In this document: positions 46,500 through 55,012 of the stretch, one piece after another
How the letters are laid out: each line of letters opens with the position of its first letter
How positions within the stretch are numbered: position 1 is the first letter of the stretch
From: NVTR01 sp965237505
Lineage (GTDB): Bacteria; Pseudomonadota; Alphaproteobacteria; Rhodobacterales; Rhodobacteraceae
Direction of reading: 5' to 3'
Length of the DNA: 64,000 bases
Assembly: GCA_965237505.1 (NCBI GenBank)
Contig: CBDEFR010000009.1
Span: 806,001 to 870,000, forward strand
Notes under the pieces: generated by a model
What the model was told of the DNA's origin: nothing
Seen by the model: only the letters and a program-made list of their open reading frames with translations
Databases searched by the model: none
Translations under genes and position numbers: made by a program

Positions 46500-47570
46500 A
46501 TGAGCAAGATCGGGGTGATGATCTGCGGGCATGGCTCGCGCAGCCAGGCGGCGGTGGATGAATTTGCAACTCTGGCCGAGCGGTTGCCGGCGCTGCTGCC
46601 ATGTGATTGGCTGGTCGATTATGGCTATCTGGAATTTGCCAATCCGGTGATCCGCGACGGGCTGGACCGCCTTCGCGCGGCGGGGTGCGAGCGGATACTG
46701 GCGGTGCCGGGGATGCTGTTGGCGGCGATGCACGCCAAGAACGACATCCCGACAGTTCTGAATACCTATGCGGCGCGGCACGGGGTCGAGGTGTCTTATG
46801 GCCGCGAGCTGGGGGTGGACCCCAAGATGATCGCGGCGGCCGGGGACCGGGTGCGCGAAGCGGTGGAGCGGGCCAATGCCCAGCTGGGCGAGCTGCCGCT
46901 GGCCGAAACCTGTCTGGTGGTGATCGGGCGCGGCGCCAGTGATCCGGACGCCAATGCCAATGTGTCCAAGATTGCCCGGATGCTGTGGGAGGGCATGGGC
47001 TTTGGCTGGTGCGAAGTGGGCTATTCGGGGGTGACGTTTCCGCTGGTGGAGCCGTGTCTGAGCCATGTGACGCGGTTGCGCTACAAGCGGGTCATCGTGT
47101 TTCCGTATTTCCTGTTCACCGGGATTCTGATCGACCGGATTTACGGATTTACCGACAGGCATGCAGCGGCGCATCCGGGAATCGAGTTTGTGAAGGCCGG
47201 GTATCTGAAGGATCATCCGCTGGTCTTGGAGACGTTCGCTGAGCGGGTGTGCGAACTGGTGGGCGAGGTGGTGCCGCCGACTTGCGGAACCTGCAAATAC
47301 CGCACCCAGGTTCTGGGCTTTGAGGCCGAGGTCGGCGCGGTTCAGCAGAGCCATCATCATCATGTGGAAGGCCAGGGGGCGAGCGCACCGGGGTCCAATG
47401 TTGCGGACTGTGCGCTGTGCGGTGATTATTGCACCGGGGAGTGCCGATTGGATATGGAGCATGATCACCAACACCACGGCCATGATCATGGGCATGAGCA
47501 TCATCACAATGCACACTATCCGCATGCAAAGCATCCGCTTGGGCCGGAAAGCGCGCGGCGGGCCCGGTGA
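46500..47570 (+). CDS. cbiX: CbiX-type sirohydrochlorin chelatase with Cys/His-rich tail
   Basis: 356 residues. Two CbiX-like halves: VMICGHGSRSQAAVDEFATLAERL (metal-binding His in CGHGSR) and LVVIGRGASDPDANANVSKIARMLWEGMGFGWCEVGYSGVTFP. The last 90 residues hold CGTCKYRTQ, a HHHH run, CALCGDYCTGEC and a long His/Asp stretch (MEHDHQHHGHDHGHEHHHNAHYPHAKH), suggesting metal storage or an Fe-S site. The start MSKIG is chosen over an upstream frame without a ribosome site. First gene of cbiX-cobH-cobL-cobI-cobJ-cobM. Its presence beside aerobic-pathway genes and CobN is noteworthy: in such operons the role of the CbiX-like protein is unclear. Confidence 0.88.
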   Translation: MSKIGVMICGHGSRSQAAVDEFATLAERLPALLPCDWLVDYGYLEFANPVIRDGLDRLRAAGCERILAVPGMLLAAMHAKNDIPTVLNTYAARHGVEVSYGRELGVDPKMIAAAGDRVREAVERANAQLGELPLAETCLVVIGRGASDPDANANVSKIARMLWEGMGFGWCEVGYSGVTFPLVEPCLSHVTRLRYKRVIVFPYFLFTGILIDRIYGFTDRHAAAHPGIEFVKAGYLKDHPLVLETFAERVCELVGEVVPPTCGTCKYRTQVLGFEAEVGAVQQSHHHHVEGQGASAPGSNVADCALCGDYCTGECRLDMEHDHQHHGHDHGHEHHHNAHYPHAKHPLGPESARRAR

Positions 47571-47580
47571 CGGCGTGAGA

Positions 47581-47635
47581 GATTTTTCGGCGAAAAATCG
47601 GGTCTCCGGCGGGAGTAATTTGGAACAGAAGAAGG
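47581..47635 (+). repeat. intergenic hairpin repeat between cbiX and cobH
   Basis: A hairpin GATTTTTCG-GCG-AAAAATC is followed by GGGTCTCCGGCGGGAGTAAT and TTGGAACAGAAGAAGG. Same architecture as 49479-49538. The AGAAGGGAGG at its end doubles as the ribosome site of cobH. Confidence 0.65.
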
Positions 47636-47642
47636 GAGGGTG

Positions 47643-48281
47643 ATGCGGTACTACGAGCGTGACCCTATAGCGATTTATGCGGCCAGTTTTGCCACCGTGC
47701 GGCGCGAGGCGCGGCTGCAGCGGTTTGGGCCGGGGATCGAGGCGCTGGCGGTGCGTCTGATCCATGCCTGCGGGATGGTTGAGGCGGCTGACCGGCTGGT
47801 GTTTTCTGCGCGGGCTTATGAGGCCGGGCATGCGGCGCTGCGGGCCGGGGCGCCGGTGTTGTGTGACTGCGAGATGGTCGCGGCGGGGATCGTGCGGCGC
47901 GCTTTGCCGGCGGACAACAAGGTGGTTGTGAGCTTGAATGACGCCGGCGTGCGGGCGCGCGCCGCAGAGATCGGAAATACCCGGTCGGCGGCGGCGGTGG
48001 AGTTGTGGCGGGATCGGCTGGCTGGTGCGGTTGTCGCCATTGGCAATGCGCCGACGGCACTGTTTCATTTGCTGGAGCTGCTGGATCAGGGCTGGCCCAA
48101 ACCGGCGCTGATCCTGGGGTTTCCGGTTGGGTTTGTCGGCGCGGCGGAAAGCAAGGCCGAACTGGCGGGCGATTCACGCGGGTGCGAGTTTGTGGCGCTT
48201 AGTGGACGCCGGGGCGGCTCGGCAATGGCATCGGCGGCAGTGAATGCGCTGGCGGCTGGATTGCCGGAGGCGCGCGCGTGA
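47643..48281 (+). CDS. cobH: precorrin-8X methylmutase CobH
   Basis: 212 residues. CobH/CbiC moves a methyl from C11 to C12 of precorrin-8X to give hydrogenobyrinic acid. The catalytic His is in AVRLIHACGMVEAAD (His 41), preceded by YERDPIAIYAASFATVRREA and followed by VLCDCEMVAAGI, GNAPTALFHLLELL and GFPVGFVGAAESKAEL, all family marks. A GTG one codon earlier could also be used. It overlaps cobL by 4 nt. Confidence 0.95.
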   Translation: MRYYERDPIAIYAASFATVRREARLQRFGPGIEALAVRLIHACGMVEAADRLVFSARAYEAGHAALRAGAPVLCDCEMVAAGIVRRALPADNKVVVSLNDAGVRARAAEIGNTRSAAAVELWRDRLAGAVVAIGNAPTALFHLLELLDQGWPKPALILGFPVGFVGAAESKAELAGDSRGCEFVALSGRRGGSAMASAAVNALAAGLPEARA

Positions 48282-49477
48282 CCCCCTGGCTGCATATCGT
48301 CGGCATCGGAGAGGATGGCCTAGCCGGGCTGGCGCCGGCAACGCGCGCGGTGGTGGAAGCCGCCGAAGTGATCATCGGCGGCGGCCGGCATCATCGATTG
48401 GCGCATGCGCTGAGCGCTGAGCGGCTGGACTGGCCGTCACCGTTTGACGCGGTGATTGGCACGCTCAAGGGGTTGCGCGGGCGGCGCGTAGTGGTGCTGG
48501 CCACCGGCGATCCGCTGTGGTTTTCGGTGGGCGCGCGCATTGGGCGGTCGATTGATCCGGGTGAGATCACCTATCATCCGCAGCTGAGCGCGTTTCAGCT
48601 GGCCGCGGTGCGGATGGGCTGGAGCATGGCGGACGTGGAAACGCTGACCGTGCATGGCCGCCCCGTGGAACAGATGATCGCGTTTATCCAGCCCGATGCG
48701 CGGCTGCTGATCCTGACCACCGGGGCCGAGACGCCGGGGCAGATTGCAAGATTTCTGAGCGAACGCGGCTTTGGCAAAAGCCCGATGAGCGTGCTGGCGG
48801 CGATGGGCGGTGCGCAAGAGGCGCGGTTTGACGCATTGGCGGAAAGCTGGGACCACGTGGTGTCGGCGTTCAACACGCTGGCGGTCGACTGCGTGGCAGC
48901 ACCTGATGCAGCGCTGCTGCCACGGGTGCCGGGGCTGGCGGACGAGCTGTTTGAGCATGACGGCACGATGACCAAGCGCGAGGTCCGGGCGGTGACGCTG
49001 GCCAAGCTGATGCCGATGCGCGGGGCGCTGCTGTGGGACGTCGGCACCGGCTGTGGCTCGGTCGCTGTGGAGTGGATGCGCGGGGCGCGTTACGCGCGCG
49101 CGATCGGGATCGAGCCGCGGGCCGATCGGCGGGCGATGGCGGCGGCCAATGCGCTGGCGCTGGGCACACCGAAGCTGGAGCTGATCGATGGCGAGGCGCC
49201 GGCGGCGCTGGCCGGGCTGGAGCCGCCGGATGCAATTTTTCTGGGCGGTGGCCTGTCTGGCGAGGTTTATGACGCGGCCTGGGCGGCGCTGAAACCGCTG
49301 GGCCGACTGGTGGCAAATGCGGTGACGCTGGAGAGCGAGGCGGTCATGATCGGGTTGCATGAGCGTCATGGCGGGGATTTGGTGAAGCTGTCGGTCACCC
49401 GGGCGGAACCGCTGGGCACATTTCGCGGCTGGCGGCCGCTGCTGCCGGTTGCGCAGTGGAGCCGGGTGAAGCGATGA
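48278..49477 (+). CDS. cobL: precorrin-6Y C5,15-methyltransferase (decarboxylating) CobL
   Basis: 399 residues, the two-domain form. Residues 1-200 are the CbiE-type methyltransferase (WLHIVGIGEDGLAGLAPATRAVVEAAEVIIGGGRHH, VVVLATGDPLWFSVG). Residues about 215-399 are the CbiT-type domain (LTKLMPMRGALLWDVGTGCGSVAVEWMRG-like SAM loop, EPRADRRAMAAANA). It methylates C5 and C15 and removes the acetate carboxyl of ring C. Starts at a GTG overlapping cobH (GTGA). Confidence 0.95.
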   Translation: MTPWLHIVGIGEDGLAGLAPATRAVVEAAEVIIGGGRHHRLAHALSAERLDWPSPFDAVIGTLKGLRGRRVVVLATGDPLWFSVGARIGRSIDPGEITYHPQLSAFQLAAVRMGWSMADVETLTVHGRPVEQMIAFIQPDARLLILTTGAETPGQIARFLSERGFGKSPMSVLAAMGGAQEARFDALAESWDHVVSAFNTLAVDCVAAPDAALLPRVPGLADELFEHDGTMTKREVRAVTLAKLMPMRGALLWDVGTGCGSVAVEWMRGARYARAIGIEPRADRRAMAAANALALGTPKLELIDGEAPAALAGLEPPDAIFLGGGLSGEVYDAAWAALKPLGRLVANAVTLESEAVMIGLHERHGGDLVKLSVTRAEPLGTFRGWRPLLPVAQWSRVKR

Positions 49478-49478
49478 G

Positions 49479-49538
49479 CGAATTTTCGCAGAAAATTCGG
49501 GCCTGCGGCGCGAGTATTTTCGCCAAAAAGAAGCAGCA
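49479..49538 (+). repeat. intergenic hairpin repeat between cobL and cobI
   Basis: Hairpin GAATTTTCG-CAG-AAAATTC, then GCCTGCGGCGCGAGTATTTT, then CGCCAAAAAGAAGCAGCAGG. Shares the core with the copy inside cobN. It fills most of the 72-nt gap. Confidence 0.65.
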
Positions 49539-49549
49539 GGCGGTCTGAA

Positions 49550-50245
49550 GTGGCGGGGGTGCTTTATGGTGTCGGGCTGGGGCCGGGGGATCCTGAGCTG
49601 ATGACGCTGAAGGCGGCACGGCTGATCGCGGCGGCGCGCGTTGTGGCTTATCCGGCGCTGGCCGGGGCGCAGAGTTTTGCGCGCTCGATTGCAGCCGCGC
49701 GGATCGGCGCACAAGTGCGCGAAATTGTCATCGAAGTGCCGATGACCGCCGCGCGCGAACCGGCGCAGATTGCCTATGACAGGGGTGGTGCGGACATCGC
49801 CAGCGCCTTGCGTGCAGGCGACGACGTGGTGTGCCTGTGCGAGGGCGATCCGTTCTTCTATGGCTCGTTCATGTATATTTATGCCCGGCTGGCGAGCGAG
49901 TTTCAGGTCGAGGTGGTGCCGGGGGTGACATCGGTGACCGCCTGCGCGGCGACCGCCGGCATGCCGCTGGCGGCGCGCAATGAGCGCTTGACGGTGTTGC
50001 CGGGGCCGTTGTGCGCGGACGAACTGCGGGCCCGGATCGATCGCGCCGAAAGCCTGGCGATCATCAAGGTTGGCCGCCATCTGGGCAAGATACGCGGCGT
50101 GATCGACGCGCTTGGGCTGAGTGATCTAGCGGTCTATGTCGAGCGCGCAAGCCTGCCCGATGAGGTGGTTTGCCCGTTGCTGGAAGCACCGGATGTGGCG
50201 CCGTATTTCTCGATGATCCTGCTGACCAAAGGGGCCGATCCGTGA
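49550..50245 (+). CDS. cobI: precorrin-2 C20-methyltransferase CobI
   Basis: 231 residues from a GTG (VAGVLYGVGLGPGDPELMTLKAARLI). The SAM-binding segments GDDVVCLCEGDPFFYGSFMYIYARL and VEVVPGVTSVTACAATAGMPLA are typical of CobI/CbiL. It methylates precorrin-2 at C20 to precorrin-3A. The stop overlaps the start of the cbiG/cobJ gene (GTGA). Confidence 0.95.
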   Translation: MAGVLYGVGLGPGDPELMTLKAARLIAAARVVAYPALAGAQSFARSIAAARIGAQVREIVIEVPMTAAREPAQIAYDRGGADIASALRAGDDVVCLCEGDPFFYGSFMYIYARLASEFQVEVVPGVTSVTACAATAGMPLAARNERLTVLPGPLCADELRARIDRAESLAIIKVGRHLGKIRGVIDALGLSDLAVYVERASLPDEVVCPLLEAPDVAPYFSMILLTKGADP

Positions 50246-52344
50246 CTGTGACACCGGTGGTTCTGGCACTGTCGCGGTCCGGTGAGGATACCGCGCACCG
50301 GGTCGCCGCTGTGCTGGGGGCTTTGGTGCATGGACGCGAGGGGCGCGTGATGCGTGCGGATGGATTTTTTGGCAATGCGCTGGATCATGCGCGGGCATTG
50401 TTTGCCAGTGGCACGCCGGTTGTCGGGGTTTGTGCGGCGGGGATCTTGATCCGGGCGGTGGCGCCGTTGCTGAGCGATAAGCGGCGCGAGCCGCCGGTGA
50501 TCTCGGTGTCGGATGACGGACGCGTTGTGGTGCCGCTGCTCGGTGGACATCGCGGGGCGAACCGGCTGGCGCGCAAGATTGCCGAGGCGCTGGGCGGTGC
50601 GGCGGCGGTGACAACGGCGGGAGACGTGGCGCTGGGGATCGCGCTGGACGAGCCGCCCGTGGGCTGGCGGCTGGCCAATCCGGAGGATGCGAAAGCGGTG
50701 ATGGCAGCGCTTTTATCGGGCGAGCGGCCTGTGATTGAGGGGGAGAATATTTGGCGGTTGAAGCCGGGGCGCGGGCCGGCGCGGCTGGTCAGCAGCGAGG
50801 TTCCGGTCAGCACCGGGCCGGGGGTTTTGGCGTATCATCCACAGAAATATGTGCTTGGTTTGGGCTGCGCGCGGGGCTGTGCGGTGGCTGAGATGTGGGA
50901 CCTGGTCGAGGATGTTTTGGCTGAGGCGAATATTGCCCCCGGTGCGGTGGCGGCGGTGGCGTCGCTGGATCTGAAGGCGGATGAGCCGGCAGTGATCGAA
51001 GTGGCGGCCCGCCTGGGGGTGCCGTTTCGTCTGTTCACGGCGGCGGAGCTGGAGTCAGAGGCTGGCCGGTTGGTCAACCCGTCGGATGTGGTATTTACCG
51101 AAGTCGGCTGTCACGGGGTTGCCGAAGGCGCTGCGCTGGCGGCGGTCGGGCCTGCGGGCAAGCTGGTGATTCCGAAGGAAAAGAGCCGTAATGCCACCTG
51201 CGCGGTTGTTCGGTGTGATGACCCGATTGTTGAAGTAGCAGGCCGGGCGCGTGGCCGGTTGTCGGTGGTCGGGATCGGGCCGGGGCAGGCAGAGTGGCGC
51301 ACGCCAGAGGCCAGCCGATTGATCGCTGAAGCCGATGAACTGGTTGGCTATGGGTTGTATATTGATCTTTTGGGGCCGCTGGCGGCGGGCAAGAAGCGCA
51401 AAGATTTTCCGTTGGGCGGCGAGGAAGAACGATGCCGTTATGCGCTGGATCAGGCGGGCTTGGGGCGTAATGTTGCATTGATCTGTTCCGGGGACGGCGG
51501 GATTTACGCGATGGCGGCGCTGGTGTTTGAGCTTTTGGACCGGGGCGCAGGCCTGTCGGATGCGGCGCGGCGCATTGAGGTTGTTTGCGCCCCTGGCGTG
51601 TCGGCGTTGCAGGGCGCGGCGGCGCGGGCCGGGGCGCCGTTGGGGCATGATTTCTGCGCAATATCGCTGAGCGATCTGCTGACCCCGCGCGCGGACATTG
51701 TGAAGCGGGTGCGGGCGGCGGCTGAGGGTGATTTTGTGATCGCGTTTTACAACCCGGTATCGACGCGGCGGCGCACGCTGCTGGCCGAGGCGCGCGATAT
51801 TTTGTTGCGGCACCGGGGTGCGGACACGCCGGTGCTGCTGGCGTCATCGCTGGGGCGCGATGGGGAGCATGTCCGCTATCGGCGGCTGGCCGATCTGGAT
51901 TTGGACGAGGTGGACATGCTGACGGTGGTTCTGGTGGGCGCGTCGGCATCTAGGCTGGTGGAACGGGGCGACGGCGCGCGCATGTATACGCCACGCGGTT
52001 ACGGTCGCAAGATTGACGGGGATCTGGCGGATGCGGGGGTGATGGGGCGGCTCGGGCTGCGTCCGCATTGGATGCATCAGATATGCCTTCGGCGAGGATA
52101 TTTGGACTGCAAAGAAGCGCGGGGACAAGACGGTGACGGTTTACTTTGTCGGCGCCGGTCCTGGCGATCCGGAGCTTTTGACCAGGAAGGCCGCGCGGGT
52201 GATTGGCGAATGTCCGGTGTGCCTGTATGCCGGGTCATTAGTGCCGCCGGAAGTGGTGGCCTGTGCGCCTGCGGGCGCTCGGGTGCTGGATACAGCACCG
52301 ATGACTTTGGCCGAGACCCACGCCGAGATCGTGGCGGCGCATAG
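50242..52344 (+). CDS. cobJ: CbiG/CobE-like and precorrin-3B C17-methyltransferase CobJ fusion, extended C-terminus
   Basis: 700 residues from a GTG overlapping cobI. Residues about 1-330 are CbiG-like (VVGVCAAGILIRAVAPLL, LLGGHRGANRLARKIAEALG) with a CobE/CbiG C-terminal part (YVLGLGCARGCAVAEMW...FTEVGCHGVAEGAAL). Residues about 345-590 are CobJ (LSVVGIGPGQAEWRTPEA, VALICSGDGGIYAMAALVFELL, VVCAPGVSALQGAAARAGAPLGHDFCAISLSDLLTP). CobJ normally ends soon after YTPRGYG; here the frame runs another 110 or so residues through an intergenic repeat copy and 212 nt into cobM in another frame. The native stop appears lost. The N-terminal CbiG part is not needed in the aerobic route, but such fusions are known in alphaproteobacteria. 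Confidence 0.88.
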   Translation: MTVTPVVLALSRSGEDTAHRVAAVLGALVHGREGRVMRADGFFGNALDHARALFASGTPVVGVCAAGILIRAVAPLLSDKRREPPVISVSDDGRVVVPLLGGHRGANRLARKIAEALGGAAAVTTAGDVALGIALDEPPVGWRLANPEDAKAVMAALLSGERPVIEGENIWRLKPGRGPARLVSSEVPVSTGPGVLAYHPQKYVLGLGCARGCAVAEMWDLVEDVLAEANIAPGAVAAVASLDLKADEPAVIEVAARLGVPFRLFTAAELESEAGRLVNPSDVVFTEVGCHGVAEGAALAAVGPAGKLVIPKEKSRNATCAVVRCDDPIVEVAGRARGRLSVVGIGPGQAEWRTPEASRLIAEADELVGYGLYIDLLGPLAAGKKRKDFPLGGEEERCRYALDQAGLGRNVALICSGDGGIYAMAALVFELLDRGAGLSDAARRIEVVCAPGVSALQGAAARAGAPLGHDFCAISLSDLLTPRADIVKRVRAAAEGDFVIAFYNPVSTRRRTLLAEARDILLRHRGADTPVLLASSLGRDGEHVRYRRLADLDLDEVDMLTVVLVGASASRLVERGDGARMYTPRGYGRKIDGDLADAGVMGRLGLRPHWMHQICLRRGYLDCKEARGQDGDGLLCRRRSWRSGAFDQEGRAGDWRMSGVPVCRVISAAGSGGLCACGRSGAGYSTDDFGRDPRRDRGGA
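52085..52118 (+). repeat. intergenic-type repeat read through by cobJ
   Basis: GCCTTCGGCGAGGATATTTG followed by GACTGCAAAGAAGC, nearly the same as 18123-18156. It precedes cobM and lies inside the extended cobJ frame, which suggests this part was untranslated before the cobJ stop was lost. Confidence 0.65.
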
Positions 52345-52909
52345 CCGCGGCGAGGATGTGGCGCGGGTGCATTCGGGCGATCCGTCGCTGTATGGGGCGA
52401 TTGCCGAGCAGATACGGCGGTTGCGGGCGGACGCGATTGCGTATGAGATCATTCCCGGCGTGCCGGCTTATGCAGCGGCGGCGGCGGCATTGGGCCAAGA
52501 ACTGACGATACCCGAGATTGCCCAGTCGATCGTGCTGACCCGGGTGGCGATGAAATCGACATCGATGCCTGCGGGCGAGACACTGGAAGCGTTTGCACGC
52601 ACCGGGGCGACGCTGGCGATCCATTTAGGCGTGCGCAATCTGCTGGAGATTGTGCGCCGGCTGGTGCCGCATTACGGCGCCGATTGCCCGGTGGTGGTGG
52701 CCTACCGGGTCAGCTGGCCCGATCAGATGCTGATCCGCGGCACATTGAGCGATATTCGCGATAAGGTTCGCGCCCAAAAGATCACCCGGACGGCGCTGAT
52801 TCTCGTTGGTCCGGCGTTGCGCGAGACGCAGGATTTTCGCGACAGCGCGCTTTACGATCCGGCGATTCCACCACCTATTGCGTCCAAAAGTGCAACAATG
52901 GCGCGATAA
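52133..52909 (+). CDS. cobM: precorrin-4 C11-methyltransferase CobM
   Basis: 258 residues from a GTG (VTVYFVGAGPGDPELLTRKAARVI) with GGGGAC 7 nt upstream. Family marks: GEDVARVHSGDPSLYGAIAEQIRRL, YEIIPGVPAYAAAAAALGQELTIPEI and SIVLTR. It methylates precorrin-4 at C11. Its first 212 nt overlap the extended cobJ frame. It is the last cobalamin gene of this operon in the window; cobK, cobB, cobF/G and cobA are not seen. Confidence 0.95.
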   Translation: MTVYFVGAGPGDPELLTRKAARVIGECPVCLYAGSLVPPEVVACAPAGARVLDTAPMTLAETHAEIVAAHSRGEDVARVHSGDPSLYGAIAEQIRRLRADAIAYEIIPGVPAYAAAAAALGQELTIPEIAQSIVLTRVAMKSTSMPAGETLEAFARTGATLAIHLGVRNLLEIVRRLVPHYGADCPVVVAYRVSWPDQMLIRGTLSDIRDKVRAQKITRTALILVGPALRETQDFRDSALYDPAIPPPIASKSATMAR

Positions 52910-53009
52910 AAAGGCCCGTTAACCAGAATCCCAGACCTTGTGAGCATGGATTTCTTGACCTGCGCGCTGACAGGTCCAAAATCATTCATTGGGTGTGGAG
53001 GGATGTAAA

Positions 53010-53354
53010 ATGTCGGAGTTTTTGCCCAAGGAAGTGCGCGAGGGCCTGGCGCTGGCCCGCAAACGCGACTTGCGTAAGAAAAGCCGGTTGCGTGTGCATG
53101 TGGAGGACGCGGTTTTTCCGGTGCTGCGGTTCTGGGAGACCGGATTTTCACTGGATATCGAGGATGCACCACATTTGCGCGGGCTGGTCGATCTTTATGA
53201 TGGCGCCCGGCATTTGTACCAGTGCCTGATTGTGGCCTCGGAAGAGATGTCTGGCGAGATGCACTATGATTTCAAACGCAACACCGCGGCAGTGGACAAG
53301 GCGCCGCTGGATTTTGTGCGCGACGAGAACGCGCCGATTGCGTTGCTGAACTAG
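53010..53354 (+). CDS. hypothetical conserved-looking protein (possible PilZ-like fold)
   Basis: 114 residues with GGAGGGATGTAAA before the ATG. It is basic at the start (LALARKRDLRKKSRLRVHV), then AVFPVLRFWETGFSLDIEDAPHLRGLVDLYDG, a pattern reminiscent of a small beta-barrel of PilZ type, though the diagnostic RxxxR and DxSxxG motifs are only partly present (RKKSRLRVHV). Intact, soluble. Its 3' end overlaps the neighbouring convergent VOC gene by 4 nt. Function unknown. Confidence 0.7.
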   Translation: MSEFLPKEVREGLALARKRDLRKKSRLRVHVEDAVFPVLRFWETGFSLDIEDAPHLRGLVDLYDGARHLYQCLIVASEEMSGEMHYDFKRNTAAVDKAPLDFVRDENAPIALLN

Positions 53355-53741
53355 CAGTCCTCTGCTGCATCACGGTCGATACCGGCCGGTTCCCATAGCT
53401 GTATTGGATTGCCTTCGGGGTCTTTCAGGCGGGCAAATCGTCCGTTTGGAAAATCGCCCTCGTGTTCGACAGCAATTACTGCGGTTTTCAACTGCGCTAG
53501 CATGGCATCGAGATTGCGGACACGGAAATTGATCATCCATTGCTTATTTGGATCACCGAAATAACCGGTATCCTGAGCGAACGGCGCGAACACGGTGGAG
53601 CCGCCTGCCTGTCGCCAGGGCAATGCGTCATAGGTCGTCCGGGTTTGATGAGACGCCGAGATGCTCGGTATACCATCGCGCCAACGTGGCAGGGTCTGCG
53701 GCGCGAAAGAACAAACCACCGATGCCGAGAACTTTTTCCAT
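53351..53741 (-). pseudogene. VOC (glyoxalase-like) family protein, frameshifted
   Basis: The N-terminus MEKVLGIGGLFFRAADPATLARWYTEHLGVSSNPDD is in one frame and stops. The rest, YDALPWRQAGGSTVFAPFAQDTGYFGDPNKQWMINFRVRNLDAML...NGRFARLKDPEGNPIQLWEPAG, lies in another. One extra C near 53635 explains it: removing it gives SNPDDYDALPWRQ. A full VOC protein of about 128 residues would result. It lies 4 nt downstream of the C-S lyase gene and was probably co-transcribed. Homopolymer context is weak (ACC), so this may be a true mutation. Confidence 0.82.
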
Positions 53742-53745
53742 GGCG

Positions 53746-54918
53746 CTACTGCAGGTCAGCGAACGCTGCTTGCAGACGCTCGACCGCTTCGACGATGCGA
53801 GCGCGCTGGGTGCCGATGTTGAAGCGCAGGAAGTTTTCGCCACCCTTGCCGAATGTCGGGCCGTGGTTGGCGGCTATGCGAGCGGATATGGCGACGCGGG
53901 CGTTGAACTCATGGGTCGCCATTCCGGTGTCGGAAAAATCCACCCAGGCCAGGTATGTGGCCTGCATTTTCATCGAAGTTAGGCCGGGGATGGCGTTGAT
54001 GGCGTCGTCAAATAGCTGCCGGTTGCCGTCAAGGTAGCGCACCAGCTCGTCAACCCAAATCGCACCGTCAGGCGAATAGGCGGCGGTGGTCATGGCAACG
54101 CCGAAATTGCTGGGCGAGACGCTGAGCGCGGCCATTGTGGCGGCGAATTTCTGGCGCAAAGCGGGGTCAGCGATGATCACATTCCCGGTGTGTGTGCCCG
54201 CGGTGTTGAAGGTCTTGGAGGGAGCGGTCAGCATGATCAGCCGGTCGACGATTTGCGGTGCTGCGAGGGGCATCGGCAGGAATTTTTCGCCCGGAAAAAC
54301 CAGATCGTGGTGAATTTCGTCCGAAATCAAAAACAGGTCGTGGCGCTGGCAAAAGGCCGCGACCTGCACCAGTTCTTTGCGGCTCCAGACCCGACCGCCG
54401 GGATTGTGCGGTGAACAGAGCACCAGCGCCTTTTCACGCCCGGTCATCTGCGCGTCATAGCTGTCAAAATCCATTTCGTAGCGACCATCGACATTTTTCA
54501 GTTCGCACTCGACAACGTCGCGGGCGGCGGCGTTTATGACCCGGGCGAAGGCGTGGTAGACCGGGGTGAACAGGACAATCTTGTCGCCGGGTTGCGTGAA
54601 GGCATGCAGCGCAAGACCGATGGCGTTGCACAGGCCGTGGGCGGTGAATATCCAGTCTGGCTCTACCTGCCAGCCGTGGCGGTTCATCATCCACCAGACG
54701 ATGGCTGCTTTGTAGGCGGAATAGTCGCCGAAATAGCCGTAATTGCCGTTGTCCAGCATGTCGCGGATCGCACGTTGCACACAGTCGGCAGAGCGGAAAT
54801 CCATATCTGCAACCCACATGGCGATGCCATCATCCGGCGATACGCCCAGGGCCTTTTCCATATCGTCCCATTTGTTGGAATGGGTGCCGCGCCGGTCGGT
54901 AACCTCGTCGAAATTCAT
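53746..54918 (-). CDS. MalY/PatB-type cystathionine beta-lyase (PLP aminotransferase fold)
   Basis: 390 residues from ATG 54918, with CGGAG 8 nt upstream. The PatB pattern is clear: DRRGTHSNKWDDMEKALG at the start, MWVADMDFRSADCVQRAIRD, VLFTPVYHAFARVI, LCSPHNPGGRVWSRKEL, LISDEIHHDLVFPG and the Schiff-base Lys in LTAPSKTFNTAG. It cleaves C-S bonds of cystathionine or related cysteine conjugates to give pyruvate, ammonia and a thiol. Intact. It converges toward the VOC pseudogene on the same strand and is divergent from def. Confidence 0.93.
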   Translation of the reverse strand: MNFDEVTDRRGTHSNKWDDMEKALGVSPDDGIAMWVADMDFRSADCVQRAIRDMLDNGNYGYFGDYSAYKAAIVWWMMNRHGWQVEPDWIFTAHGLCNAIGLALHAFTQPGDKIVLFTPVYHAFARVINAAARDVVECELKNVDGRYEMDFDSYDAQMTGREKALVLCSPHNPGGRVWSRKELVQVAAFCQRHDLFLISDEIHHDLVFPGEKFLPMPLAAPQIVDRLIMLTAPSKTFNTAGTHTGNVIIADPALRQKFAATMAALSVSPSNFGVAMTTAAYSPDGAIWVDELVRYLDGNRQLFDDAINAIPGLTSMKMQATYLAWVDFSDTGMATHEFNARVAISARIAANHGPTFGKGGENFLRFNIGTQRARIVEAVERLQAAFADLQ

Positions 54919-55012
54919 ATTCAACTCCGTGCTGAATATCGGCAAGCTAACCGGCCTGACGTCGGTTGCAAGGGGCGTTGCAACGCAGCCCGGCTTCGCC
55001 TAAATCCTGCCC

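Noticed and set aside
47341..47530. CRISPR-like or tandem repeat at the histidine codons of cbiX
   Set aside because: The repeated CATCAC/GATCAT codons encode a His/Asp tail; spacing is irregular and there are no spacers.
46161..48068. 635-codon minus-strand frame across cbiX and cobH
   Set aside because: Rich in Arg/Pro/His as expected from the reverse of GC-rich coding DNA; the plus strand has unmistakable cobalamin enzymes.
48437..50080. 547-codon minus-strand frame across cobL and cobI
   Set aside because: Shadow frame of two well-identified methyltransferases.
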